Shown here in pieces: positions 21,731-31,594 of a DNA stretch of 64,000 nucleotides (the first letter of the stretch is position 1; each line of letters opens with the position of its first letter). Made by a program: the position numbers and the translations under genes. The stretch comes from Pleurostoma richardsiae (Eukaryota > Ascomycota > Sordariomycetes > Calosphaeriales > Pleurostomataceae): NCBI GenBank assembly GCA_030052745.1, contig JANBVO010000061.1, forward strand, positions 98,810 to 162,809, given 5' to 3'. The notes below the pieces were generated by a model. The model saw nothing but the letters and a program-made list of their open reading frames with translations. It ran no database searches and had not been told where the DNA came from.

Positions 21731-21945
21731 TGAGTTGCATCAAAAGAATAAGGTTAGCTCCTCTCTGAAAGACTGATGGGAGGTACATGCAGGATAAAGC
21801 ACCAAGATCGTATTTCTCTAGCGAAAGGTTCTAGTAGAAGACTCAATTACAAGCTCTACTTAGCATTTGCGGACTACATAGTGCGACATACTATTCATGT
21901 TCAAGAAGTCCAGACTGACCATGAAGTTCCCATATGACGTCGAAT

Positions 21946-23080
21946 TCATCCGGACGAGGCGGCCCCTTTTAGAAAGGCGTCCAGCGACTCTGACAGCGAC
22001 TTAGCAACGTTCTTCTCCTTCGGCTCATAACCTAGCAATTCCCTTGCACGCGCGCTTTGACAACGCATGTTGATTCCAAACATGGTGATTATATGGTCGC
22101 TCCACTCATGAATGTCCCGGTCGTTCCTGTACTGGGCCGCCTCGGTCGGGTCTCCGACAGCCAGAGACTTGATCTCGTCCGTTGTTATGATGCCACTCTC
22201 TTTAGCTAGAGGCACAAACAGCTCCATAAAGTCTCGAAAACTCATTTCTATGTCCCCGCCGAAGTAGTACGCATCTACACCCCACAGCCTCGGATCGTAT
22301 TCGTCCGGTCCGCAGAGAGCGTCATCAACCAAGGCGACGTACATCCTAGCTAGGTCGACCACGTGTACGAATGTCTCCCTATTTGCGCCCTTGCCAATGA
22401 CAAAGCCCGAGTCGAAGGCTCGCATGGTTGATACGACATCCGGCAGAGTTAGGAAAGTCGGATGATTTGGGGATGGGCTTAGACCGTGGACATATGCCGG
22501 TGAGATGATGGCGACGTTCATGGTCGAGGCGTAGGACCGTACACGGCTATCGGTGTCCTTGTGTGTTGTCCCCTCTGGGCGGTTCTTGATTGCATCGATG
22601 TCCGCGATGTCGTCCCAAATCATTGGGCTAGATTCGCCACACGGCTGCTCCCATATCAGGGCGGCGCCGGCAGTATGGATGTAGAAGCCTCTGGTAGGTC
22701 GGGAGGAGAGGCCGCGGGCGACCGCGTCCGTCACCCGCATGTAGAGGTCAGGCGCAGTGTCTGGGCGTTGTGTTAGTGTCGGCAGGATCCCGGCCAGCGG
22801 CACTCACTAATCACGATCGCAGCGGCTCTAGACTGTTCCTCGATCGTGTAGAGGTCCTCAAGGTCGCCAATCACAGTTTTCACGGCTGGGAAACGTTCCT
22901 GATATCTCATTGCCTTGTCTGGGCTTCTGAAGAGGGCGGTAATGCTTAAATTAGAGTTCTTTGACAATAATCCGTCGATGACTGCCCCTCCGATGTGGCC
23001 AGTCGCGCCAATGCTGGGATGGCGTCAACCTAGCAGCAACCTACTTCGCTGGATACTACTCACAAGAAGATGTTTGCCAT
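21946..23080 (-). CDS. NAD(P)-dependent epimerase/dehydratase-like protein
   Basis: Model: complement of 21946-22760, 22808-23013 and 23064-23080; 345 residues. The first coding exon is only 17 bp (MANIF plus two bases), which restores 'FIGATGHIGGAV', a GxxGxxG Rossmann motif of extended or atypical SDRs. Later segments 'FYIHTAGAALIW', 'NVAIISPAYVHG' and 'FVHVVDLARMYVALVDDA' match the fungal NAD-dependent epimerase group. I cannot find the classical YxxxK catalytic pair, so it may be a reductase with a different acid/base or a sensor-type NmrA-like protein. Substrate unknown. Confidence 0.82.
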
Positions 23081-24095
23081 TGTATTTGTCCTCTATGGCT
23101 TCGTTGCTCTGCGGAGCATGTACTGTAGAAAGTGCTACCGAGAACTTGCTTTAAGGTATGGTTGTCCACATAACACAGGTATCTCAAATTCTCCAGGAGG
23201 CACGATCTTGGCTTTTAAGCCCTGCAGAATGCCTTTCTCCCTGCGTGGACTCCGTGGAGGATGTGATGAATAAGCACTTCTCATACAACAAGTGTGAGAG
23301 AACAACAATTGGGGCTGAAGGTTACACTGTCTAGGAATGGGGTAGCTCTGCGTCGGCTTCCTACATGTATGCCACCTATTCTGCCATGGCATGCGGGGAA
23401 GATTCGTCTGGTCAGGACCTCAGAGCGAAACTGAGAGCTTGAACTGTACCTGGCGGGGCCACATTTCTCAACAGCATCCAGCAGTACAGTGTTAAGATGC
23501 ATGTGCCGTCACATGTCCGATTGTTCTAAGGCTTGATGTCGAATGTCTCTGTGTCTGATATCTACAGAACCGCGTAAGAGGACCTCCGTCGGAAAGCTTC
23601 TGGCGGTGCACTTGATGCTGGAATTAGCTCCCGATAAGCTCTCGGGAGCTTAGGCAAGCTATAAACGGGTAGTGAATAGTGTGACAGCGGCAGCCGGGGC
23701 TTACCGTACCCGCTGAATTGTCCGGGGACGCGTGCCGGTGCAGCGCGCTAGGTCAAGAATGGTCTTCAATGCGTCTGCGTCTTCCTCTGCGGCTTCTGAG
23801 TTTGAGTGATATACGGGAGGCTCACTGGAGCAACACCAGCTGGGCAGCAGCCTGTCACATCTCACAATATGCCGGAGAGGGGTTCTGTAGGAAGCAGAAG
23901 TTGATGAGGGATAGATGTCTATCCCGGCCCCTTGTGCTCCTCTGTTCGCGTTTGCATCTTGCCCCAAATTTTGTCTCCTGTGCGCGGCTGGTCCAAGCAA
24001 ACACTTGTGTCTTCGACTGCCTTGTCATTGCCCCTTTGCTGTTCTTGTTCTCCGGCCAGCCTGCGACACATTACGGGAGATAGCCGTAACACAAA
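23081..24095. other. Divergent intergenic region
   Basis: 1.0 kb between the starts of the epimerase-like and methyltransferase genes. Only short, unsupported frames are present. Confidence 0.5.
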
Positions 24096-25294
24096 ATGGC
24101 AGGTGGCAGTCCCGCCAGTGGTGCAGAATCTTCCCCGCGCGACCCTAATCCGGCATCGCCGACCATCGAGGCTGATCCTGCCATCGAACACGCTGATGAC
24201 GCCGATTCGGCCGTCGGCTCCGGGAGCTTTGTCTCCAGTGATTCCCTGACTGACAGCATCTTTGAGTACCGCCGTCTGCACGGTCGTACCTTTCAGAATT
24301 CCAAGACGACCGAGTACTGGGCGCCGAACGACGAGCAGCAGAATGAGGGACTCGACATTCTCCACAATGCACTCGTCATGATTCAGGACGATAACCTTTT
24401 CCTAGCGCCTATCGGCGATAACCCACAGCAAGTCATAGATATCGGTACTGGGACCGGTATCTGGGCCATCGACTTCGCGGACCAGTTCCCCAGCGCGGAA
24501 GTCGTTGGCACGGATATCAGTCCAATCCAGCCCAGCTGGGTGCCGCCAAACCTGAAATTCGTCATCGAGGATTGCCTCCTGGACTGGACATGGACCGAAG
24601 ACCACTTTGATTTCGTCAACATTCGCAGCAGTGAGACATACCCTCTTTCCCCCATAGGGCCGCGAAGCAGTGACGCTGACTTGACACACGGCATACAGTG
24701 TATGGAAGTATCCCCGACTTTGGCGATCTATACAAGAGCGCGTACAAGCATCTCAAGCCCGGCGGCTGGATGCAGAATCTGGAGGTGGAGTGCAAGTTGA
24801 AAACGGACCACGTCGACCTGCCCGAGGACCATATTTTCAATAAATGGGGTGATTTGTTCTATGAGGGGGGCGAGAAGATGGGGCGGACCTTCGCCATCGC
24901 GTGTGACCATCAAATGCGCGACTACATGGTGGCTGCTGGGTTTGTCAACATTGAGGAAAAGAAGATTAAGATGCCCACACATGGCTGGCCGAAGGATAAG
25001 AGGCTGCAGCACGTGGGTCTTCTCGTGCAGGCGTGCCTAGATGAGAGTCTCGAGGGTTTCGCCCTGTTTCTCTTTACGCAGGTCATGGGTTGGGAGAAGG
25101 CAGAGGTGACTGTCCTCTTGGCAAAGATGCGGAGGGAGATGAGGAGGAAGGATCTCTGTGCCTACACGATATTGTCAGCCGCCTACCCTTACCCCTTTCT
25201 AGGATCTTCTTCCCGATACTGACCACAGGAGACTCTTAGGACAATCGTGTATGGACAGAAACCGCCTAATACCGAAAAGGAGTCGGAGACCTGA
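24096..25294 (+). CDS. LaeA-like class I SAM methyltransferase
   Basis: Exons 24096-24630, 24699-25173 and 25240-25294; 354 residues. An acidic, low-complexity N-terminus (1-50) precedes 'FEYRRLHGRTF' and the SAM-binding motif I 'VIDIGTGTGIWAIDFA' at about residues 113-128. 'VVGTDISPIQPSWVPPN' and 'KHLKPGGWMQNLEVEC' follow, all typical of the large LaeA-like/TAM family of Pezizomycotina. These enzymes methylate small molecules or act near secondary-metabolite clusters; the substrate here is unknown. The last intron (GTCAGC donor at 25174, TTAG acceptor) is less certain. It restores the usual C-terminal 'VYGQKP' motif, whereas reading through gives a frame ending at 25222. Confidence 0.84.
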
Positions 25295-26310
25295 ATGTCT
25301 ACTACTGCACTGCTATCCTGCCTTGGAACATTGTGTGATGCGGCTACTATGACGACGACGACAACGATAATGATTATGACCTTGGTAGCGGCAACCATGT
25401 CGAGGTGCGCACCCGCCAGTAGGGATTCCTCTTCAACTTTGGTTGCTTTGGGACACCGATGGAGGAATGCTTGACTCGAATAGCAAGGGTCGAGCTATTA
25501 CGTCTTGGCTTACAAGGAGTCAGCAGGCTCCGCGGCCGGCTCAGCAAAGTCTTCGCTGGACAACTTTGATTTTTACCTCCAGCTCGTACAAGAGACTGTG
25601 CCAAAATCAGTTCAGGTTGGAGGACCTTGAATCGGCCCTAAAACATGGACTCGTTCTCTTTCTTTCACCTGAGTCAAGCGTTTCTAGCTCTGGTTAAGAC
25701 ATCTGAAGATGGCTCGCATAATATTCTTCTTGAAAGATGCTGAGACAGAAATCAGTCTTTAACAGGTGTATTGGCGGAACCTGTGCATATTTTACGAGGA
25801 CTTCGCCTCCGATCCTTCGCGTCGTCGGCGTTGCCAAGAGATCACAGACGTAGCCGCCGCGGCATCCTGAATAAGGCTGACGAGAACTCGCTAGGTAGCC
25901 AAGCCAGTATACCTTATAATGAGCATGATGTGTACTATGAACACGAGACCAAATATTGCCCCACGTCTTCGATCGAATCAATCGTATGCTTATAATTGAC
26001 TGTTTCTCGGGGAACTTCGGCTTCGGAACCCCGCTGTGTCAAGCAGCCTGAGCCGGAGCCGGAGCCGGAGATAAGAATCTACCCTACGGAGCCGCGATCA
26101 ACACGCGCGTCAACGCAGAAGGTCCTAGGATAATACTTATTATAGCTGATCCTTCAACGGCCATGCCTGCGCGGCCTCTTTTACCGATCATTTTCACTCC
26201 CCTTGAACAACTTTGATCCACTGTATTGGTTCCTCGCATCGTGTTGAGCCTACGGTAGTAAGGAGATCAGGTCCAGGGTATGCTTCATTATTAACTTCTA
26301 GCATCTAACG
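25295..26310. other. Intergenic, promoter of the AIG1-like gene
   Basis: About 1.0 kb with no supported gene. It contains a short GAC/GAT-rich stretch near 25352-25380 and the GAGCCG repeat at 26050-26070. Confidence 0.5.
26050..26070. repeat. (GAGCCG)3 tandem repeat
   Basis: Three GAGCCG units plus GAG, about 240 bp upstream of the AIG1-like start. CGG triplets recur at 6-bp period, a different phase from the 8-bp arrays of the decarboxylase locus. Confidence 0.6.
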
Positions 26311-27072
26311 ATGGCAATACAAACTCCACAGAGGCATGCCACCCCCCGGCAGAGAAGCATGTCTACCATCTTTCACGTGGTTGGGCTCCTATTCTTTGCG
26401 GCATCGCTCTCCTGGCTCCCTAATATCACAAACCCTCTGCATAATGGATTCGGCGGCTCGTACCAGTTTCTAACCATCATCGCTCTCACAATATCCACCA
26501 TAACATTCGGGCTCGGTCTCCTTGCCGATGTCTCTCGAAGCAAACAGCTATTTATCCTGAAGAACACGCTCTCAGTATGCGCAACGCCGCTCGAGGTCCT
26601 CATCAGCGTGGCATATTGGGGCCTTGGTGCTGTTGATAAGAGACTCTTCGTGCCTCCTGGGTACGAGCTTCCGTTTATTCCGGACTTGGGGTTCCACGCC
26701 GTTCCAGCTGTCATGTTAACGCTAGACTTGATGCTCTTGAGTCCTCCGTGGTCAATTAAGACCTACAGCGCTATGGCCCTTAGCTTGGTGTTGGCCTTTC
26801 TATACTTGGGCTGGGTTGAGTACTGCTTTTCGCTCAACGGATGGTGAGACGTCCTAACAGCTCACTGATCGGCAGTAACAAGAATTGACACTCCTTGCAG
26901 GTATCCTTACCCATTCCTTGCACAGCTTTCCACCTGGCAAAAGCTATTTCTTTGTGTTATCTCGGCGTCCCTAATGACGGGAAGCACCATGGTTCTGAAG
27001 TGGATGTATGGACTAGTTCGCGGGCACGAGGAACCAAGGGGAAGCGCCTTCGATCCCGTCAAGAAAGACTGA
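26311..27072 (+). CDS. FAR-17a/AIG1-like integral membrane protein
   Basis: Exons 26311-26843 and 26901-27072 (57-bp intron GTGAGA...CAG); 234 residues. Several hydrophobic segments are visible ('FHVVGLLFFAASLSWL', 'LTIIALTISTITFGLGLL', 'VPAVMLTLDLMLLSPPW', 'AMALSLVLAFLYLGWVEY'). The spacing is typical of the AIG1/androgen-induced family, including the conserved 'GFGGSYQFLT' and 'FHAVPAVMLTLD' blocks with an intramembrane His. Animal AIG1/ADTRP are threonine hydrolases of fatty acid esters of hydroxy fatty acids. A lipid-related membrane role is likely here, but the fungal function is not established. Confidence 0.85.
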
Positions 27073-27650
27073 GCAAAGAAGGGTCAGTGATCAGGCAAAT
27101 GCGGCCTGGCATGGATCATTAATTACTAGCAAGGTCAACACTGTTGACTATATCCCATCGTCCATGAAATGGGAACTTATTGCAGCTTTGGATTTACTGG
27201 TCGGCCTGGAATCAGACAACATTGTCTTTGCACGGATGGTCACCACTAGCGGGAAACGCATCATAGTTCTAAGAAAGAAAGATTTGTCCCTCTTATACAC
27301 TTTCCGCACCATGGGACGATACTTTGGAAATGTCACCATCCCGAATGCCAGGCCTCGCCTCCGATCCATATTGGGAGGCGGAAAGGCACCGATACAGTGT
27401 TTCTTTCTTACCTCAAAATCACTGAGACGATTGTAGCGACCCTCGATCTCAACAAGAAAGAAAAGTGCTTGCACTTCTGACGTGACCGTGGCGTCGCTGA
27501 CCTCTGATCCAAACCCCCCTGTTAAGGCCATATCCCTCGAGTCAAGAAGAGAGGGGTTACACGTCCCAAAAGGGATTACAGACCTAGTGTCGGGTCATCG
27601 TAACAAGCAAGTACGAGTCTCTGTACGCAATTCCATGATACGTTTGCAGT

Positions 27651-27900
27651 TTCTGAGGGCGATGGCATCTTCAATGGGTGGCTCACTCCAACCTTGACAG
27701 ACTTAGACGAATACTGGCCAAAGGACATGTCCTATTTCATCGAGATCAAGTACTCCAGGCCATTCAATACTGTCACACCCGACAACGAAATCACCTTGAC
27801 ACATCGAGAGGCCATGGGCTGGATAGAAGTTGCCGCTTTCCCCACGCAGCTCGTTACGTACTCGGTTGATATGAGTGTCACTGACACCCGCTTAGCTTAA
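27651..27900 (+). pseudogene. Possible exon or gene remnant of unknown family
   Basis: After a good acceptor (TTTGCAG ending near 27650) the plus strand reads through about 80 codons with balanced composition, including 'DGIFNGWLTPTLTDLDEYW', 'IEIKYSRPFNTVTPDNE' and 'AMGWIEVAAFPTQLVTY', and stops at 27898-27900. I could not connect it to an upstream start by a convincing splice. It could be the last exon of an unrecognised gene or a decayed one. The family is not recognised. Confidence 0.3.
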
Positions 27901-28235
27901 CCGGCGGTGGAGAGTCCATCAGTAAGGTTATTCTGTATGCGAAGCAAGGGAGACGTGCTCAAACTTGCACTCGAGATTTAGCTCTCCGGGGCTAATGGCT
28001 GTGGCTGCGAGTTTCGTACATCTCTCGGTAACCGAATTTCTCCGGCTTGAATAGGCTATTGAGGCGGAGTCCTAGCTATGTCACATGGATATTTATGTGC
28101 GACCTGTTACACCGTAGTCTGCTAACACTCCCTTGTCCCCACGGACTTCCGGTTCTTAGTCTCAGACAAGTGTGAAATGGAGAAGACGGAGTCTTTCCTC
28201 TTACACTGAAAGGATGCACAAAACAGGTTGATGAG

Positions 28236-28259
28236 ATATATATATGTGTGTGTGTGTGT
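28236..28259. repeat. (TA)n(TG)n microsatellite
   Basis: Alternating TA followed by TG dinucleotides, about 60 bp upstream of the cupin ATG. Confidence 0.8.
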
Positions 28260-28318
28260 CCATATACCCTCGCCGCATCTTCTGGACCTTTTCTGCACCT
28301 CGTGTACGGCGATGTAGT

Positions 28319-29012
28319 ATGGCTGAACGACCTCCAACCAAAGATCAGCTGGCGGGGAGCCTCCCCGGCCCCATCACATATTTGACCGGGCACGACGGCT
28401 CGGGGAAAGCAATAATGCATTCAAAACATCCAGCTAGGTGGATTAAGTATGACAACGATCGTCTCAACATGGCCGTTGCATACACCACTACCTTTCCGGC
28501 AGATCTCAGCGGAGATGCAGACATCAAGGCACACGACGACAAGATCGGCCAGGGTCCGATTGGTCTTGTTTGCGGAGGCGGGACTGTTCTCCGCTACGTC
28601 GATTTCGCCCCTGGGTATGAATGCATGATGCACCGAACGCAGAGCGTTGATTACGGTATCGTGGTGGCAGGCCAGATATTGAGCGTACTGGATAGCGGGG
28701 AGGAGACTATGATGTTCCCTGGCGATGGTGCGTGTTAACAGCACTCTCCCGTATCATTGCTTTATAACTACTTGACAGTTCGCTGGGCTCGTATGAATTA
28801 TCCCTAGCCCATAGCTAATAGATGGCTAACTTTCTTGGGCAGTGATGGTACAGCGCGCTACCATGCATGCGTGGCGGAATCCGAGCAAGGCTGAATGGGC
28901 TAGGATGATCTTTTGCCTTCAAGACTGTAAACCGCTCACTGTATGCGGCCAGAGGCTAAAGGAGGACCTTGGAAGAGGAACGGATGGAGTACCCCCTTCC
29001 GGCAATGACTAG
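28319..29012 (+). CDS. Small single-domain cupin protein
   Basis: Exons 28319-28727 and 28843-29012 (115-bp intron GTGCGT...CAG); 192 residues. The cupin barrel is recognisable from 'VLRYVDFAPGYECMMHRTQS', the turn 'DYGIVVAGQILSVLDSGEE', and 'FPGDVMVQRATMHAWRNPS'. These supply the His and Glu positions used for a metal site in cupin_2 proteins. A non-conserved tail follows. Fungal cupins of this type often sit in degradation or secondary-metabolite clusters as dioxygenase- or isomerase-like proteins. No specific reaction can be assigned here. Confidence 0.82.
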
Positions 29013-29780
29013 ACCAACAACCCTGAGATGCTATAGAGTCTGGTGCGCTGAACCTGGAACTGCCTTGCTTGCTGAGTGCTTCAAGGCTTTGCAGTGGCTT
29101 GCGGTTGGAGGCATCTTCATGGCGCTGGATCTTGGCACTTGGGACTCGACTCTAGAAGGCTATTAAGGACTCGTGCTTTTCAAGCGAGTCTTTCGAACCA
29201 TGGCAAGAAAGAGAACCCGAATCTCTCAACTCTGAATATACGTCCTTTCATGATCATATCCAGCCTTTCTTGCACCTGTTTACCCCTACCTAGATGGTCT
29301 GAAGGACGTGTTGGGAAACAACAGCACTGATGACCAATCCGCATTTCACTTCGCATCAGAATGGCAAGTTATTGGTAAGCCTTGTAGATTGTATTGTTTG
29401 AGAACGTCCGTGGTCTATGGACTAGAAAATCGAAGATTTCTACGATCTTGATGCTCTAAGTACTGTTAAGTACCGATCTTACCAACCTAGGTAGATATGT
29501 ACCTATATAGGTAGTACCGTCGACATTGAAGCTCCCGCTCACCGAACTAACTTTCACGCAAGGTCAGGGAGATCACGTGATGTAAATTGTTACTCACCGA
29601 GGTTTTGCCTATCTACCCACCGTGGTACCCAAGTTGCACTACCTAGCTAGGTAAAGGTACCTCAGGCAGACAATCGAAGTCGCTTTGTCGGGCTCCGGCG
29701 TTAAGGCCTTGACAGAGAAATAAAGCAGACCACAACACCCCCAGTCTCGCGAAGTGACTTCTGACGGGCAGGTCAAAGCA
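29013..29780. other. Cactin promoter region with TAGGTA motifs
   Basis: 768 bp. Clustered TACCTA/TAGGTA motifs occur at about 29481-29515 and 29638-29662, ending about 120 bp before the cactin start. No gene is recognised. Confidence 0.5.
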
Positions 29781-31594
29781 ATGGACCCAGGACGCCAGGC
29801 GATGATTGAGGGATGGAAGTCTCCGAGACAGCGAGACATCACATCGCCGCGGCGGGACCCCAACAACCGCATCAGCAAGCCCTCGCGCCCGAGCTCGAAC
29901 TTGACGCAGCCCTCGAAGACCTCGAGCAGCAGAGTCACCACCTACCTCAGCCAGGACGAGCAGTCGCGCCGGTTCGTCGCCGATGAAGACAAGTTTGTCC
30001 TCAAGCAGGCCAAAAAGAAGGCTGACATTCGGGTGCGAGAAGGCCGCGCGAAGGCAATAGACTACCTCGCCTTTAACCTGCGCTTTGTCGACACCGATCG
30101 CGACGTATTCGAAGACGATGATGCCGACGTGGACATTAATGTTCCCGCACCCGTGCAAGTGCTAGAGGCACTGGGCGAGGCCGAGCTGAAAGAGTTGGAG
30201 TCGGACATTACCTCATACTACACGCTGGAGAGCAACGCGAGAAACCGCGAATACTGGACGGCGCTCCTGGCCCTGTGCAAGGACAGGCGACAGAGGCTGC
30301 AGCCTCAGGGCCCTGAGGGGCGGGCGGTTAGCACTGTCGCCGCTGATGTCGACAGGATCCTTTCGCCCAAGTCGCTCGCTCAGCTTGAGGCACTCGAGAA
30401 GCAGATCCGAGCCAAGTTGCAGTCCAACGAACCTATCGATACCGACTACTGGGAACAGCTGCTGAAGAGCCTACTGGTCTGGAAGGCGAAAGCCAGACTG
30501 GCAAAGGTGTACGAGGAGATCATGAAGAGCCGCATCGACATGTTGAGGGACAAGGACCCCGAGGGAGCCAAGGCTCTTGAGGAGGCCGGCCGTTCTGGTT
30601 TCGCTGCTACTGCCGGCAACGCCACTACCTCGCGGGCCAAGACAGCGACCACGGCAGCTGCGAGGGGTACATCTTCTACCGAAGACGCTAACCCCCCTCC
30701 TGGCACAGCACGTTTTGCGACGACGCGCAACGAAGACTTTTCTCAGGCGACCAAGGCCCTCTACGACCGTGAAGTCGCCCGCGGCGTCGGGGAAGACGAG
30801 GAGATATTCACCGCCGAAGAAGCAGTGCCAAGCATGTCGAAGCCGCTGTGGGCGGATAAGTACCGGCCGCGCAAGCCGCGATATTTCAACCGTGTGCAGA
30901 TGGGCTACGACTGGAACAAGTACAACCAAACTCATTACGATCACGACAACCCGCCCCCCAAGGTCGTACAGGGCTACAAGTTCAATATCTTCTACCCGGA
31001 TCTTATCGACAAGACCAAGGCGCCAACCTACAAGATTATCCGTGAGGGCGGCCGGCGCCGTGGCGAGTCCTTTGCCCCGGCCGGCGAAGAGGATACATGC
31101 CTGATCCGCTTCATTGCCGGCCCTCCCTACGAAGACATCGCCTTCCGCATCGTCGATCGGGAGTGGGACTACAGTGCCAAGAAGGAGCGCGGCTTTAAGA
31201 GCAGCTTCGAGAAGGTGAGTCATTGCTCCTCCGTTTCTCTCTGATCGTTTGGCTTCGATCTAGTCTCATGGGCCGTCTTCTTCCCCCCTTTTCCCCACCC
31301 AGAGTAGGCTGGGCCTTTCCCCTCTTGAGCTGCAGCCCAGTTCGGGCTTCCAACTCTCAGCAAGGGCCGTATGGCCCTACATAATCGCGCGTATGCGCAA
31401 GCCAGACTCCTTTCAGCCCGCAGTCTTTTCAAGACCTCCTCGACTGCGCATATTCTGATCTCCCACATTTCAATATAGGGCATCCTCCAGCTTCATTTTC
31501 AATTCAAGAAGGTATGCACAGCCTCCCGATTGATTGCAGGCTTAAGATTGTCCTGATATTGACGCCGCATGCACAGATCTACTACCGGAAGTAG
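29781..31594 (+). CDS. Cactin homologue (spliceosome-associated)
   Basis: Exons 29781-31214, 31479-31511 and 31577-31594; 494 residues. The cactin middle domain is seen from 'DEDKFVLKQAKKKADIRVREG' through 'KAIDYLAFNLRF' and 'EYWTALLALCKDRR'. The nearly invariant C-terminal domain includes 'KYRPRKPRYFNRVQMGYDWNK', 'QTHYDHDNPPPKVVQGYKFN', 'FIAGPPYEDIAFRIVDREWDY' and the terminal 'LQLHFQFKKIYYRK'. Cactin supports pre-mRNA splicing and is essential in other eukaryotes. The N-terminal coiled-coil part of many cactins is short here, so a 5' exon may be missing. The last two coding exons are tiny (33 and 18 bp) and follow an unusually long 264-bp intron. Confidence 0.92.

Larger units (their letters stand above)
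27073..28318. other. Intergenic with a possible gene fragment
   Basis: No complete gene is supported. A coding-like segment at 27651-27900 is listed separately. A TA/GT microsatellite lies at the right end, just upstream of the cupin gene. Confidence 0.4.

Noticed and set aside
28236-28259. Microsatellite considered as a regulatory element of the cupin gene
   Set aside because: Simple TA/TG repeat with no specific protein-site logic; listed only as a repeat.
30471-31223. 250-codon minus-strand frame
   Set aside because: Antisense of the conserved cactin C-terminal domain.
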